Below, piece after piece: positions 1 through 8,472 of a DNA stretch of 64,000 nucleotides. The first letter of the stretch is position 1, and the number at the start of each line of letters is the position of its first letter. The stretch is from Bacillus paralicheniformis (lineage in GTDB: Bacteria; Bacillota; Bacilli; Bacillales; Bacillaceae). Location of the stretch: the NCBI RefSeq assembly GCF_001042485.2, contig NZ_LBMN02000035.1, positions 1-64,000 on the forward strand. The letters are read 5' to 3'. A program made the translations under genes and the position numbers. Under the pieces are notes generated by a model. That model did no database searches, was not told the origin of the DNA, and saw nothing but the letters and a program-made list of their open reading frames with translations.

Positions 1-36
1 GGTTTTGTCCTTTTTTATCTAATTTTAAACATGATC

Positions 37-76
37 TTGACAAATACCGACAAAAAAATTAACCAGTTTTTACTAT
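37..76 (+). promoter_or_regulatory. possible bpr promoter region
   Basis: The 166 bases before bpr are AT-rich. A TTGACA lies at 37-42. A TACTAT at 71-76 could be a -10 element, with the weaker CCGACA at 47-52 as its -35 at 18 bp spacing. TTGACA itself is too far from that -10. No operator is recognised. The pairing is tentative. Confidence 0.3.
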
Positions 77-166
77 ATTTAAGTTACATCAAGGTCAGAC
101 AAGGCATCCACAAGGAGAGGAGGACGGACAAGTCCAGCCAATTTCATCAAAAAGGGGGATGTTCAT

Positions 167-3100
167 TTGAAAAGAAAGCTGAGAAAAAAGGCGTTTTCCA
201 CCATTTTAAGCGGTTTGTTAATCGGCTCGCTGTTCATGCCCGCCGTTTCAGATGCCGCGGCAAAGCCTGCGCTCACTTCGATGAAAGAACAAGCAGTTGC
301 AGGGAAGGGAAAAATTTCGAAATCTCTTGTCAAACAGTTCAAAAAAGAAGATCAAGTCACATTCTTGATCAAACTGAAAGATCAAGTCGATACTCCAAAG
401 GTGGCCAAGCAGGCGGAAAAGAATGCGAAGAAAAAGTCGCTGAGCGCGGCTAAAACAGAATATCAAAAGCGCTCGGCTGTCGTCTCCGCTTTAAGAGTCA
501 AAGCGGATGAGACGCAAAGCGATTTGAAACGTTATTTGAAAAAGCAGGAAAAACAAGGGAAAGTAAAAAAAATCCGCTCCTATTATATTGTCAACGGGAT
601 GGCCGTCCATGCGACGAAAGAGGTCATGGAACAAGTAGCGGCTTTTCCGGAAGTAGAGAAAGTGCTCCCGAACGAAAAAAGGCAGCTGATCAAACCGGCT
701 AAACAGTCTGTGAAAAAATCGGCAGCTAAGGATGAAAAAGAAATCGAATGGAATATCAATCGAGTCGACGCGCCAAAAGCCTGGAAATTGGGATATGACG
801 GAACGGGCACGGTTGTCGCGTCAATTGATACGGGCGTGCAATGGGATCATCCGGCATTGAAAGAAAAATACCGCGGATATGACCCGCAGCATCCCGATCA
901 GCCTGATCACGAATTCAGCTGGTATGATGCGGTTTCTGGCGCTTCTGAACCTTTTGACGACCTGGAGCACGGCACGCATGTAACCGGGACGATGGTCGGA
1001 TCAGAGCCTGACGGCCAAAACCAAATCGGTGTGGCGCCGGGTGCAAAGTGGATTGCCGTGAAAGCTTTTTCGGATGACGGCGGAACGGACGAAGACCTCC
1101 TTGCAGCGGGTGAATGGATTTTGGCGCCGAAAGATAAAGATGGCAACCCGCACCCTGAAATGGCTCCGGATGTTGTCAATAACTCGTGGTCAGGGGGAGC
1201 CGGGATTGATGAGTTTTACAGGGATATCGTAAAAGCGTGGCGAGCTGCCGGCATCTTCCCTGAGTTCTCTGCGGGGAACGCTGATTTCACCAATCCGGGA
1301 GGACCTGCTTCGATTGCCAATCCGGCAAACTACCCCGAAGCGTTCGCGACCGGTGCGACAGACATCGATAATCGCTTAGCCGATTTTTCACTTCAAGGTC
1401 CTTCCCCGTATGATGAGACCAAGCCTGAAGTAACAGCACCTGGGGTCAACATTCGCTCTTCTGTCCCTGGAAGCGGCTATCAAGACGGCTGGGACGGCAC
1501 TTCAATGGCAGGACCGCATGTCGCAGCCGCGGCCGCACTTATCAAGCAGGCCGATTCGTCGATCACCGTTGATGGGATCGAAAAGATTTTGATGGAAACC
1601 GCAACACCGCTCACAGACAGCAAATTTACCGAATCGCCGAACAACGGATACGGCCACGGGCTCGTGAACGTGTTTGACGCGGTGTCCGCCGTCACAGAAG
1701 GGTTGGGCAAAGCGGAAGGGCAAGTCGGAAAAGAAGGCGAAGACAAAAATCCGCCGGTCTTAAACCATCAAGAGATCAAGGAAATTTACTCAGGCTCAGA
1801 AACGCCTCTTTCAGTTGATGTGGAAGACGATGTCAGCATCATATCGGTCAAATTAAGCTATAAAACCGATGATTCCGATTGGGTGACGATCGCTGCCAAA
1901 CAAACTTCCGGCGACTATAAAAAAGGAACGTACGAGGCGGCCGTATCCGTTTCTGAAGGGAAAACGCTTTCCTACAAATGGATTGTCACCGATTTCGGAG
2001 GAAACAAAACGGAATCCAAAGTGTACGAAATCCCGATTTCTCCGGCTGTGACCACAGGGTATAAACAAGATTTCGAGAATGCTGCCAACGGCTGGATCAC
2101 ATCAGGTGTGAAGAATTCATGGGAGCGCGGTATTCCTCAGTCAGGCCCGAATGCCGCAGCATCGGGAAAAAACGTATTCGCAACAAATCTGACAGGGCCG
2201 TATCAAAGTTCGGCCAATATGAATCTTCTTATGCCTCCTGTCAGCGTTCCAAAAAATCAAAAACTTTATCTCACATACAAATATTGGCACGATATTGAAG
2301 AGGACTTCGATTACGGTTTCGTTTACGTACAGCCTGAAGGGAAAGATGAATGGATCCCGGCTGCTGAGTACAGCGGCAGGACGTCAGAATGGAAAGACGG
2401 ACAGATTGATTTGTCGGAGTACGGGGGACAGACGATTAAGATCATGTTCAACCTACAATCTGACGACAGCATTGAAGGTGACGGGCTTTATATCGATGAT
2501 GTAGCGCTTGTGAAGGAAGTGAAGAGCGCAGGCACGAAAAAACGACTGGGCGTTGAAAAACAGCCGGCTAAAATGAAGGATAAGAAAACGAAGAAACAAA
2601 CGATTGATCCGAAAAAAGCAAAACCGGCAGAAACCGTTCAAGAACATTCTGAGACGAAAAAAGCAGCTCCTGCAGTTCTTCCGGTGCGGGCTCAGGTCAG
2701 CGTGCTGGAGACGGGCAAATCGACATATTCCAACCAAGCAACAGGCGCATACAGTTTGGCTCATGCACCTGGAACGTATACGCTGAAAGCGGAAGCGTAC
2801 GGATATGAATCAAATGCGCAAACCGTAAAAATCGAGGCCGACAAGACGACGACGGCAGACTTTGTCTTAAAGGAACTGAAGAAAGGGACGCTCACCGGAA
2901 CGATAAAAAACAAAAAAACGGGCGAACCCGTCCGACATGCAAAGCTGTATATCGTTGAAGATGCATCCGTAAAACCGGTTCAGACGGACGGCGACGGAAG
3001 TTATTCATTAACGGCCTATGAAGGCTCGTATATGGTAAAGGTCTCTGCAAACGGATATTACAGCAGCGAGTTTTCCGTTGATTTAAAAGGAGATGTCTCG

Positions 3101-4465
3101 AAAGATATCGAGCTCGATCCTTTCATCGGCTATCCTGGGGAAATCGGCTATGATGACGGAACCGGGGAAAACGCCTGGGCTTTCTATGAATCCGGCAACG
3201 GGCTGGCCGTCAAAATGACGCTCGAAAACGGGCAGGAAAAAGCTATGCTGAAAGGCGGCTTGTTCAAATTCTGGGATACAGAATTCCCGGATCCGGGCGG
3301 CACTGATTTTGCAGTCGAGGTCTACGATGCGTCGGGTGAAAAAGGCTCTCCGGGCAAAAAACTCGCCGGCCCGTTCAAAGCTGAAGCGCTCCGCACAGGT
3401 GAATGGACGACCGTTGATTTGGGCGATGAAGGCATCCTCGTCGGAAAAGACTTTTACCTCGTGTACGTCCAGACAGAGGACCTGGCCAACTCACCTGGAC
3501 TTGCTACAGATGAAGACGGGGAATATTCAGGCCGCAACTGGCAGTATACGGACGGCTCATGGTCGAAAGCGCCATCAGACCAAGGCAACTTCATGATCCG
3601 CGCTTTGGTCGACTATGAATTGGCGATGCCTGTGATTACGTCGCCTAAAGACGGATTCATTACCAACAAAAAGAATGCTGTCATCGAAGGGACATCGTCT
3701 CCGAACACGACCGTTCAGCTCTTTAACGGAGATGAAGAAGCCGGAACGGCGAAAACGGCGGGAGACGGCACTTTCTCAAAAGAGATTCCGCTGAATAAAG
3801 GTGAAAATGTGATCACCGCCAAATCGTCATCGGCTTCCGGAACGACGGATGCTTCAGACCCGGTCCGGATCGTCCTTGACCAGAAAAAGCCGAAGCTTAC
3901 GATTGACACGCCGAAAAGCGGATCAAAACTCAATAAAGAGACTGTCACTGTGAAAGGAACAGTATCAGACGACCACTTAGAATCTGTTCATGTAAACGGC
4001 AAAAAAGCGGCTGTTGACAATGGCGAGTATTCTGCAAGGATTATGCTTGACAACGGCCAAAATGAAATCAAAGTAACGGCAGCGGATGCGGCAGGCAACA
4101 AAACGACCAAAAAAGTCACGGTGGATGTCAACTTTGAAGCGCCGCAAATCACCGGCTTGAAACCGGCTGAAGACCTCGAGCTCAAAACGGGAGAAACCGT
4201 GAAAATCGAGTTTGAAAGCGCCGCTGATTTGGATGCTGTCTTTGTGATCAGAATGCCACTTACCAATTTCAAAACGGCTGCCCAAAACGTAACAGAGCTG
4301 CCGATCAGAGAAGTCTCAAAAGGCAAGTATGAAGGATATTGGACCGCGACTTCAACCGCAAAAGCAAAAGGAGCGGAAATCGAGGTCATCGTCCGGGATG
4401 ATTACGGCAATGAAACGAGACAAACGGCAAAAGGCAAACTGTACATCAATGAAAAGCTGAAATAA
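167..4465 (+). CDS. bpr: bacillopeptidase F, secreted subtilisin-family serine protease
   Basis: This is a large extracellular S8 endopeptidase of 1432 aa. A TTG start is chosen because the GGGGG ribosome site at 153-158 precedes it and the nearby ATG at 160 runs into a stop. Residues 1-32 form a Sec signal peptide (KRKLRKK, hydrophobic core, then SDAAA). An I9-type propeptide reaches about residue 190. The catalytic triad is visible as D221 (SIDTG), H268 (HGTHVTG) and S446 (GTSMAGP). Downstream lie a MAM-like domain (about 640-790), a Lys-rich linker, carboxypeptidase-regulatory-like beta modules (about 850-1000) and two C-terminal Ig-like modules. It is a stand-alone gene closed by a hairpin terminator. 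In Bacillus this protease is typically made in stationary phase and its C-terminal part is trimmed; both points are family knowledge. Confidence 0.95.
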   Translation: MKRKLRKKAFSTILSGLLIGSLFMPAVSDAAAKPALTSMKEQAVAGKGKISKSLVKQFKKEDQVTFLIKLKDQVDTPKVAKQAEKNAKKKSLSAAKTEYQKRSAVVSALRVKADETQSDLKRYLKKQEKQGKVKKIRSYYIVNGMAVHATKEVMEQVAAFPEVEKVLPNEKRQLIKPAKQSVKKSAAKDEKEIEWNINRVDAPKAWKLGYDGTGTVVASIDTGVQWDHPALKEKYRGYDPQHPDQPDHEFSWYDAVSGASEPFDDLEHGTHVTGTMVGSEPDGQNQIGVAPGAKWIAVKAFSDDGGTDEDLLAAGEWILAPKDKDGNPHPEMAPDVVNNSWSGGAGIDEFYRDIVKAWRAAGIFPEFSAGNADFTNPGGPASIANPANYPEAFATGATDIDNRLADFSLQGPSPYDETKPEVTAPGVNIRSSVPGSGYQDGWDGTSMAGPHVAAAAALIKQADSSITVDGIEKILMETATPLTDSKFTESPNNGYGHGLVNVFDAVSAVTEGLGKAEGQVGKEGEDKNPPVLNHQEIKEIYSGSETPLSVDVEDDVSIISVKLSYKTDDSDWVTIAAKQTSGDYKKGTYEAAVSVSEGKTLSYKWIVTDFGGNKTESKVYEIPISPAVTTGYKQDFENAANGWITSGVKNSWERGIPQSGPNAAASGKNVFATNLTGPYQSSANMNLLMPPVSVPKNQKLYLTYKYWHDIEEDFDYGFVYVQPEGKDEWIPAAEYSGRTSEWKDGQIDLSEYGGQTIKIMFNLQSDDSIEGDGLYIDDVALVKEVKSAGTKKRLGVEKQPAKMKDKKTKKQTIDPKKAKPAETVQEHSETKKAAPAVLPVRAQVSVLETGKSTYSNQATGAYSLAHAPGTYTLKAEAYGYESNAQTVKIEADKTTTADFVLKELKKGTLTGTIKNKKTGEPVRHAKLYIVEDASVKPVQTDGDGSYSLTAYEGSYMVKVSANGYYSSEFSVDLKGDVSKDIELDPFIGYPGEIGYDDGTGENAWAFYESGNGLAVKMTLENGQEKAMLKGGLFKFWDTEFPDPGGTDFAVEVYDASGEKGSPGKKLAGPFKAEALRTGEWTTVDLGDEGILVGKDFYLVYVQTEDLANSPGLATDEDGEYSGRNWQYTDGSWSKAPSDQGNFMIRALVDYELAMPVITSPKDGFITNKKNAVIEGTSSPNTTVQLFNGDEEAGTAKTAGDGTFSKEIPLNKGENVITAKSSSASGTTDASDPVRIVLDQKKPKLTIDTPKSGSKLNKETVTVKGTVSDDHLESVHVNGKKAAVDNGEYSARIMLDNGQNEIKVTAADAAGNKTTKKVTVDVNFEAPQITGLKPAEDLELKTGETVKIEFESAADLDAVFVIRMPLTNFKTAAQNVTELPIREVSKGKYEGYWTATSTAKAKGAEIEVIVRDDYGNETRQTAKGKLYINEKLK

Positions 4466-4473
4466 AGGTGAAA

Positions 4474-4505
4474 AGACGCTGTCTTTAATGGCAGCGTTTT
4501 TTTTC
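4474..4505 (+). terminator. intrinsic terminator after bpr
   Basis: ACGCTG pairs with CAGCGT around a short loop and is followed by eight T residues. It lies 9 bases after the bpr stop and separates bpr from the spoIIG operon. Confidence 0.8.
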
Positions 4506-4513
4506 GTTTTATG

Positions 4514-4601
4514 ATCGACAAATTCAGTACGAAAACTTCAAAAAATGTACGATTTGCGCAACATTAATTGACAGACTTTACCTTTGGGCTTGATTTATAC
4601 T
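4514..4601 (+). promoter_or_regulatory. spoIIG promoter with 22-bp spacing and a Spo0A-box-like site
   Basis: A perfect TTGACA (4568-4573) and TATACT (4596-4601) are separated by 22 bp. The spoIIG promoter of B. subtilis is known for this same unusual spacing and depends on phosphorylated Spo0A. ATCGACA at 4514-4520 is the reverse complement of TGTCGAT, one mismatch from the 0A box TGTCGAA. Looser variants (GTACGAA, TGTACGA) sit between it and the -35. The call rests on spacing, sequence and position before spoIIGA. Confidence 0.75.
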
Positions 4602-4649
4602 TAGGAAAACAAACAATATGGTCACCGAGTCCAAAGAAAGGGGAAGGAT

Positions 4650-5579
4650 GTGGAAATCTATTTAGATGCGATATGGCTGTTAAACTTTTGTTTTGACTTG
4701 CTGCTTTTAATGATGACCGCATTTATTTTAAAGCGAAGGGTTAAAAAGCGGAGGCTGATCTTAGGGGCGTTTGTCGCGTCAAGCATCGTTCTGTTTATGT
4801 TTACACCTTTTTCGCCGTACGTCCTTCATCCTGCAGGCAAACTGTCGTTTTCGGTTGTGATCGTTCTTTTGACATTTGGTTTTAAGCGGTTCCGGTTTTT
4901 TTTGCAAAATTTGTTTTCTTTTTATTTTGCTACTTTTTTAATGGGAGGAGGGATTATTGGAGCGCATTCTTTACTTGAAACGGATTCGATCATGGAAAAC
5001 GGCGTCTTTATGACGAATTGGTCCGGTTTTGGAGACCCGGTCAGCTGGCTGTTTGTCGGTGCAGGTTTTCCGGCTGTATGGCTGTTTTCAAAAAAGCGTT
5101 TTGAAGATGCTGAAGCGAAGAAAATTCAATATGAAGAACGCGTCCGCCTAGAGACCGGCATTGATGAACATACGCTTCATTTCACCGGATTGATTGACTC
5201 CGGAAACCAACTCTACGACCCGATCACAAAAACGCCCGTCATGATCGTCAATATTGAAAAATTGAAAAGTGTATTGGGAGAAGAAGCGAGTGTGATCATC
5301 AAGGAAATGAGCCCGCTTGATGCCGTCGGCAAACTTGATGAAACACTCCCGTATATCGGGCGGATCCGCCTGATTCCCTACCGCGGGGTCGGCCATCAGC
5401 ATCAGTTTCTGCTCTGCCTAAAGCCGGATCATGTGCTCATTTTTTCGGAAAGGGAGGTGATTGAAGCGCCGAAATGCCTGATTGGAATAAGCACCTCACC
5501 GCTTTCCGCGGACGGCGAATTTGACGCCATCGTCCATCCGAAAATGCTCGCCGGAAACCCGGTCAAACACGTTTCTTAA
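4650..5579 (+). CDS. spoIIGA: SpoIIGA, pro-sigma-E processing membrane protease
   Basis: This sporulation protein of 309 aa cleaves the propeptide of sigma-E in the mother cell, in response to SpoIIR made in the forespore. The N-terminal half holds about five hydrophobic segments (residues 5-150). The C-terminal half is an aspartic-protease-like domain with the catalytic motif LIDSG, Asp at residue 183. The start is GTG, preceded by AAAGGGGAAGG. The overlapping ATG two bases upstream reaches a stop after five codons. It is first in the spoIIGA-sigE operon and is read from the Spo0A-type promoter upstream. Length equals that of the B. subtilis protein as I recall it. Confidence 0.97.
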   Translation: MEIYLDAIWLLNFCFDLLLLMMTAFILKRRVKKRRLILGAFVASSIVLFMFTPFSPYVLHPAGKLSFSVVIVLLTFGFKRFRFFLQNLFSFYFATFLMGGGIIGAHSLLETDSIMENGVFMTNWSGFGDPVSWLFVGAGFPAVWLFSKKRFEDAEAKKIQYEERVRLETGIDEHTLHFTGLIDSGNQLYDPITKTPVMIVNIEKLKSVLGEEASVIIKEMSPLDAVGKLDETLPYIGRIRLIPYRGVGHQHQFLLCLKPDHVLIFSEREVIEAPKCLIGISTSPLSADGEFDAIVHPKMLAGNPVKHVS

Positions 5580-5638
5580 ACTCGAAGTCTGTTACATTAT
5601 CATACTCCTGAAGACGTTTATTTAGAAGGGGGAGGAAG

Positions 5639-6358
5639 ATGAAAAAACTAAAATTAAGGTTAACCTATCTGTGGTACAAACTTTTAATGAAACTGGGGCT
5701 GAAAAGCGACGAAATTTATTATATCGGCGGAAGCGAAGCGCTGCCCCCGCCATTGTCAAAAGATGAAGAGCAGGTGCTTCTCCATAAGCTGCCTGACGGT
5801 GATCAGGCGGCACGGGCGATTTTGATTGAACGAAATCTCAGGCTGGTCGTCTACATCGCGAGAAAATTTGAAAATACCGGCATCAATATCGAGGATTTAA
5901 TCTCCATCGGCACGATCGGCCTTATCAAAGCGGTGAATACCTTTAATCCCGAGAAAAAAATCAAACTGGCTACATATGCTTCCAGATGTATTGAAAATGA
6001 AATTTTGATGTATTTAAGAAGAAACAATAAAATTCGCTCAGAGGTATCATTCGATGAACCGTTGAACATCGATTGGGACGGAAATGAACTTCTTCTCTCA
6101 GATGTGCTCGGAACAGAAAACGATATTATTACAAAAGATATCGAAGCAAACGTTGATAAGAAGCTGCTGAAAAAAGCGCTTGAACAGCTCAATGACAGAG
6201 AAAAACAGATCATGGAGCTCCGCTTCGGGCTTGTCGGAGGAGAAGAAAAAACGCAAAAAGACGTTGCCGATATGCTCGGCATCTCCCAGTCATATATTTC
6301 CCGGCTTGAAAAAAGAATTATTAAAAGGCTGCGAAAAGAATTCAACAAAATGGTTTAA
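5639..6358 (+). CDS. sigE: RNA polymerase sigma-E factor, precursor form
   Basis: This is the early mother-cell sporulation sigma factor, 239 aa. The first 27 residues form the inhibitory, membrane-associating pro-sequence; SpoIIGA, the product of the gene before it, removes it. Region 2 follows ([16 protein letters not shown], then the -10-binding helix near [15 protein letters not shown]). A C-terminal region 4 helix-turn-helix ([20 protein letters not shown]) reads the -35. A strong GGGGGAGG precedes the ATG. It lies 59 bases after spoIIGA in the same operon. Read-through into sigG is possible because no terminator is visible between them. Confidence 0.97.
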   Translation: MKKLKLRLTYLWYKLLMKLGLKSDEIYYIGGSEALPPPLSKDEEQVLLHKLPDGDQAARAILIERNLRLVVYIARKFENTGINIEDLISIGTIGLIKAVNTFNPEKKIKLATYASRCIENEILMYLRRNNKIRSEVSFDEPLNIDWDGNELLLSDVLGTENDIITKDIEANVDKKLLKKALEQLNDREKQIMELRFGLVGGEEKTQKDVADMLGISQSYISRLEKRIIKRLRKEFNKMV

Positions 6359-6431
6359 TTTTTTTATGAAATTTGAAGTGTTGACAGCCAAGGGTTTTCG
6401 ACTTGATCTTCTTATTTTTGGAAATTAACGA

Positions 6432-6460
6432 TGCATATTTTTCCCACCCGAGGAGATACT
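6432..6460 (+). promoter_or_regulatory. possible sigma-F/sigma-G type promoter of sigG
   Basis: TGCATA (6432-6437) and AGATACT (6454-6460) sit 16 bp apart. They resemble the -35 (GYATA) and -10 (CATACTA-like) elements used by the forespore sigma factors. The family precedent is sigG, which is switched on by sigma-F and then by its own product. The match is partial. Confidence 0.45.
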
Positions 6461-6468
6461 GAACTTTG

Positions 6469-6491
6469 TACAGCAGCTCCTGTAGGGAGGG
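6469..6491 (+). promoter_or_regulatory. leader hairpin abutting the sigG ribosome site
   Basis: TACAG (6469-6473) pairs with CTGTA (6480-6484) around a six-base loop. The stem ends directly at the GGGAGGG ribosome-binding site (6485-6491). B. subtilis sigG is reported to have a leader hairpin and a GTG start that hold down its translation; the same two features are visible here. The stem is only five base pairs. Confidence 0.45.
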
Positions 6492-6497
6492 AAAAAA

Positions 6498-7277
6498 GTG
6501 TCGAGAAATAAAGTTGAAATCTGCGGGGTTGATACATCAAAACTGCCCGTACTGAAGAACGAAGAGATGAGAAAGTTGTTCAAGCAAATGCAGGATGAAG
6601 GAGACACGACAGCAAGAGAAAAGCTTGTTAACGGTAATTTGCGCCTTGTCTTAAGCGTCATTCAAAGGTTTAACAACAGAGGAGAGTATGTTGATGACTT
6701 ATTCCAAGTCGGCTGCATCGGACTAATGAAATCAATTGATAATTTTGATCTGAGCCACAATGTTAAGTTTTCAACATATGCTGTACCAATGATCATCGGA
6801 GAAATCCGCAGATATTTGCGCGATAACAACCCGATCCGCGTCTCACGGTCACTCAGGGATATCGCGTACAAGGCGCTGCAAGTGAGAGAACGGCTGATCA
6901 GTGAGACAAGCAGGGAGCCGACGGCTCAGGAGATCGCGAAAGAGCTTGAAGTGTCCCATGAAGAAATCGTTTTTGCGCTTGACGCTATTCAAGATCCCGT
7001 ATCTTTGTTTGAGCCGATTTACAATGACGGAGGAGATCCGATTTATGTCATGGATCAAATCAGCGATGAGCGCAACAAGGATTCGCAATGGATCGAAGAG
7101 CTCGCCTTAAAAGAAGGTATGAGACGGCTGAATGAACGGGAAAAAATGATCCTCAGAAAACGCTTCTTCCAAGGCAAGACGCAAATGGAAGTCGCTGATG
7201 AGATCGGAATCTCCCAAGCCCAGGTGTCAAGGCTGGAAAAAGCCGCCATTAAACAAATGAATAAGAACATTCACTAA
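6498..7277 (+). CDS. sigG: RNA polymerase sigma-G factor
   Basis: This is the late forespore-specific sigma factor, 259 aa. It directs genes for spore germination receptors, DNA-protecting proteins and DNA repair. The start is GTG with GGGAGGG seven bases upstream. Region 2 is clear (NLRLVLSVIQRFNNRGEYVD, then IGEIRRYLRDNNPIRVSRSL). Region 4 ends the protein (MEVADEIGISQAQVSRLEKA). The N-terminal VEICGVDTSKLPVL segment is typical of the sigma-F/sigma-G pair, which bind the anti-sigma factor SpoIIAB. A terminator follows immediately, so the gene ends its unit. Confidence 0.97.
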   Translation: MSRNKVEICGVDTSKLPVLKNEEMRKLFKQMQDEGDTTAREKLVNGNLRLVLSVIQRFNNRGEYVDDLFQVGCIGLMKSIDNFDLSHNVKFSTYAVPMIIGEIRRYLRDNNPIRVSRSLRDIAYKALQVRERLISETSREPTAQEIAKELEVSHEEIVFALDAIQDPVSLFEPIYNDGGDPIYVMDQISDERNKDSQWIEELALKEGMRRLNEREKMILRKRFFQGKTQMEVADEIGISQAQVSRLEKAAIKQMNKNIH

Positions 7278-7301
7278 AGCCGCAGTCAATCTGCGGCTTT
7301 T
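7278..7301 (+). terminator. intrinsic terminator after sigG
   Basis: AGCCGCAG (7278-7285) pairs perfectly with CTGCGGCT (7291-7298) around a five-base loop, followed by a short T run. It starts on the base after the sigG stop codon. Confidence 0.85.
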
Positions 7302-7328
7302 CACATGCTAAAAATGGAAAATCTCTCA

Positions 7329-7357
7329 TTCACTTTGTTATATAAATAAGCTATAAT
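7329..7357 (+). promoter_or_regulatory. sigma-A-type promoter of ylmA
   Basis: TTCACT (7329-7334), a 17-bp spacer and a perfect TATAAT (7352-7357) lie about 50 bases before the ylmA ATG, after the sigG terminator. Confidence 0.55.
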
Positions 7358-7410
7358 AAAAGAATTATATTTTAATTTATCAGAATATTTACATAAAAGG
7401 AGGACTTCAA

Positions 7411-8208
7411 ATGGTTTTGCAGCTTGAGAATGCTTCACTAAAACGAAACGGAGAGTGGATATTAAAGGATATTGATTGGACGGTGGAAAAGGGGGAGCAC
7501 TGGGCGTTATACGGATTGAACGGGGCCGGCAAAACCGCTCTGTTGAACATGCTGTGCGCTTATTATTTTCCGACAACAGGAAAAGTCACCGTGTTAGGGC
7601 GCGAATTTGGAAAAACGGAGCTGAACGAAAAGCTTCGCCAAAAAATCGGCCTTGTGTCAGCGGCCCTGCAGCAGAAGCTGTATCCTGAAGACAGTGCATT
7701 TGAAATTGTCTTAAGCGGCGCTTTCGCTTCGATCGGCCTTTATGAATCGCCTTCACAGTCTGTCAGGGAGAAAGCGATCGCCCTCCTGGAGGAATTCGGC
7801 TCCATCCGTTATGCGGACAGGAGATATGAAACGCTCTCTCAGGGAGAAAAACAAAAGGTGCTGATCTCAAGGGCCTTGATGGCCGATCCAGAGCTGCTCA
7901 TTCTCGACGAGCCTGTAACCGGTCTTGATTTCATCGCGAGGGAGCAGGTGCTGGAGACGGTTGAACAAATTGCCAAAAAAGACAGTGCACCGTCCATGCT
8001 TTATGTTACTCACCATGCGGAAGAAATTCTCCCCGCTTTCAGCCAAACGCTGCTGCTGAAAAAAGGTGAAGTGTTTGCCTTGGGGAAGACAAGAGAGATG
8101 ATGTCCGGCGAGGTTTTGTCCGAATTTTTCGATATGCCCGTCCAGGCGGTATGGACGGACGGCAGACCGTATTTGTCCAAGAAAAAGCCTCTAAACCTCA
8201 GCATTTAA
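7411..8208 (+). CDS. ylmA: YlmA, ABC transporter ATP-binding protein
   Basis: This is a soluble ABC ATPase of 265 aa. The Walker A motif is GLNGAGKT (residues 35-42), the ABC signature is LSQGEKQKV, and Walker B is LLILDEPVTGLDF followed by a switch His (VTHH). There is a single nucleotide-binding domain and no membrane segment. The partner permease is not in the window, so the substrate is unknown. AAGGAGG lies a few bases before the ATG. The gene forms its own unit between a sigma-A-like promoter and a hairpin terminator. Confidence 0.85.
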   Translation: MVLQLENASLKRNGEWILKDIDWTVEKGEHWALYGLNGAGKTALLNMLCAYYFPTTGKVTVLGREFGKTELNEKLRQKIGLVSAALQQKLYPEDSAFEIVLSGAFASIGLYESPSQSVREKAIALLEEFGSIRYADRRYETLSQGEKQKVLISRALMADPELLILDEPVTGLDFIAREQVLETVEQIAKKDSAPSMLYVTHHAEEILPAFSQTLLLKKGEVFALGKTREMMSGEVLSEFFDMPVQAVWTDGRPYLSKKKPLNLSI

Positions 8209-8226
8209 AACGGCTGGTTCTTTGGC

Positions 8227-8252
8227 AGCCTCCTTGTTTGGAGGCTCTTTTT
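8227..8252 (+). terminator. intrinsic terminator after ylmA
   Basis: AGCCTCC (8227-8233) pairs with GGAGGCT (8240-8246) around TTGTTT, followed by CTTTTTC. Confidence 0.85.
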
Positions 8253-8321
8253 CAGCTTTCATCCTCTTAAAAAAGCTGGTAAGATAATAGAGAACGTCAT
8301 GTTAAAGAGGGGTTCATCATT

Positions 8322-8351
8322 ATGATCATTCAATTCATTCGCTACAGATAA
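8322..8351 (+). CDS. putative nine-residue leader peptide of the rlmA-like gene
   Basis: ATG at 8322 opens a nine-codon ORF, MIIQFIRYR, ending in TAA at 8349-8351. AAAGAGGGG (8304-8312) is a good ribosome site nine bases upstream. The C-terminal Arg-Tyr-Arg fits the +X+ motif (Arg/Lys, any, Arg/Lys) at which ribosomes carrying macrolides or ketolides are known to arrest. A long hairpin begins two bases after the stop. The downstream gene encodes an rRNA methyltransferase of the family that includes tylosin-resistance enzymes. A regulatory role is inferred; the ORF and hairpin are directly visible. Confidence 0.6.
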   Translation: MIIQFIRYR

Positions 8352-8353
8352 TG

Positions 8354-8438
8354 AAAGGTATAGACAAACGCTTAAACCATCCACACCTTCGTCTTTAAAA
8401 AATGCCGAAGGTGCGGGTTTATTTGTCTATGCCTTTTT
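8354..8438 (+). promoter_or_regulatory. long terminator-like attenuator hairpin before rlmA-like gene
   Basis: The outer stem pairs 8354-8368 with 8422-8436: 15 base pairs including one G-U. Inner stems continue as AAACC/GGTTT (8374-8378 with 8416-8420) and CACCTTCG/CGAAGGTG (8384-8391 with 8406-8413). The 3' arm ends in CCTTTTTC, as in an intrinsic terminator. The 5' arm lies just past the leader-peptide stop. A ribosome held on the last codons would cover part of it and prevent complete folding. Confidence 0.65.
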
Positions 8439-8472
8439 CATTGATCTAAATGTGAATGAATGAGGTGTAACA

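Noticed and set aside
31..453. A 140-codon plus-strand frame overlapping the bpr start
   Set aside because: Basic, low-complexity translation; bpr with signal peptide is the clear gene in this place.
5851..6348. A 165-codon minus-strand frame opposite sigE
   Set aside because: It mirrors the coding strand of sigE and is Ser-rich with no domain.
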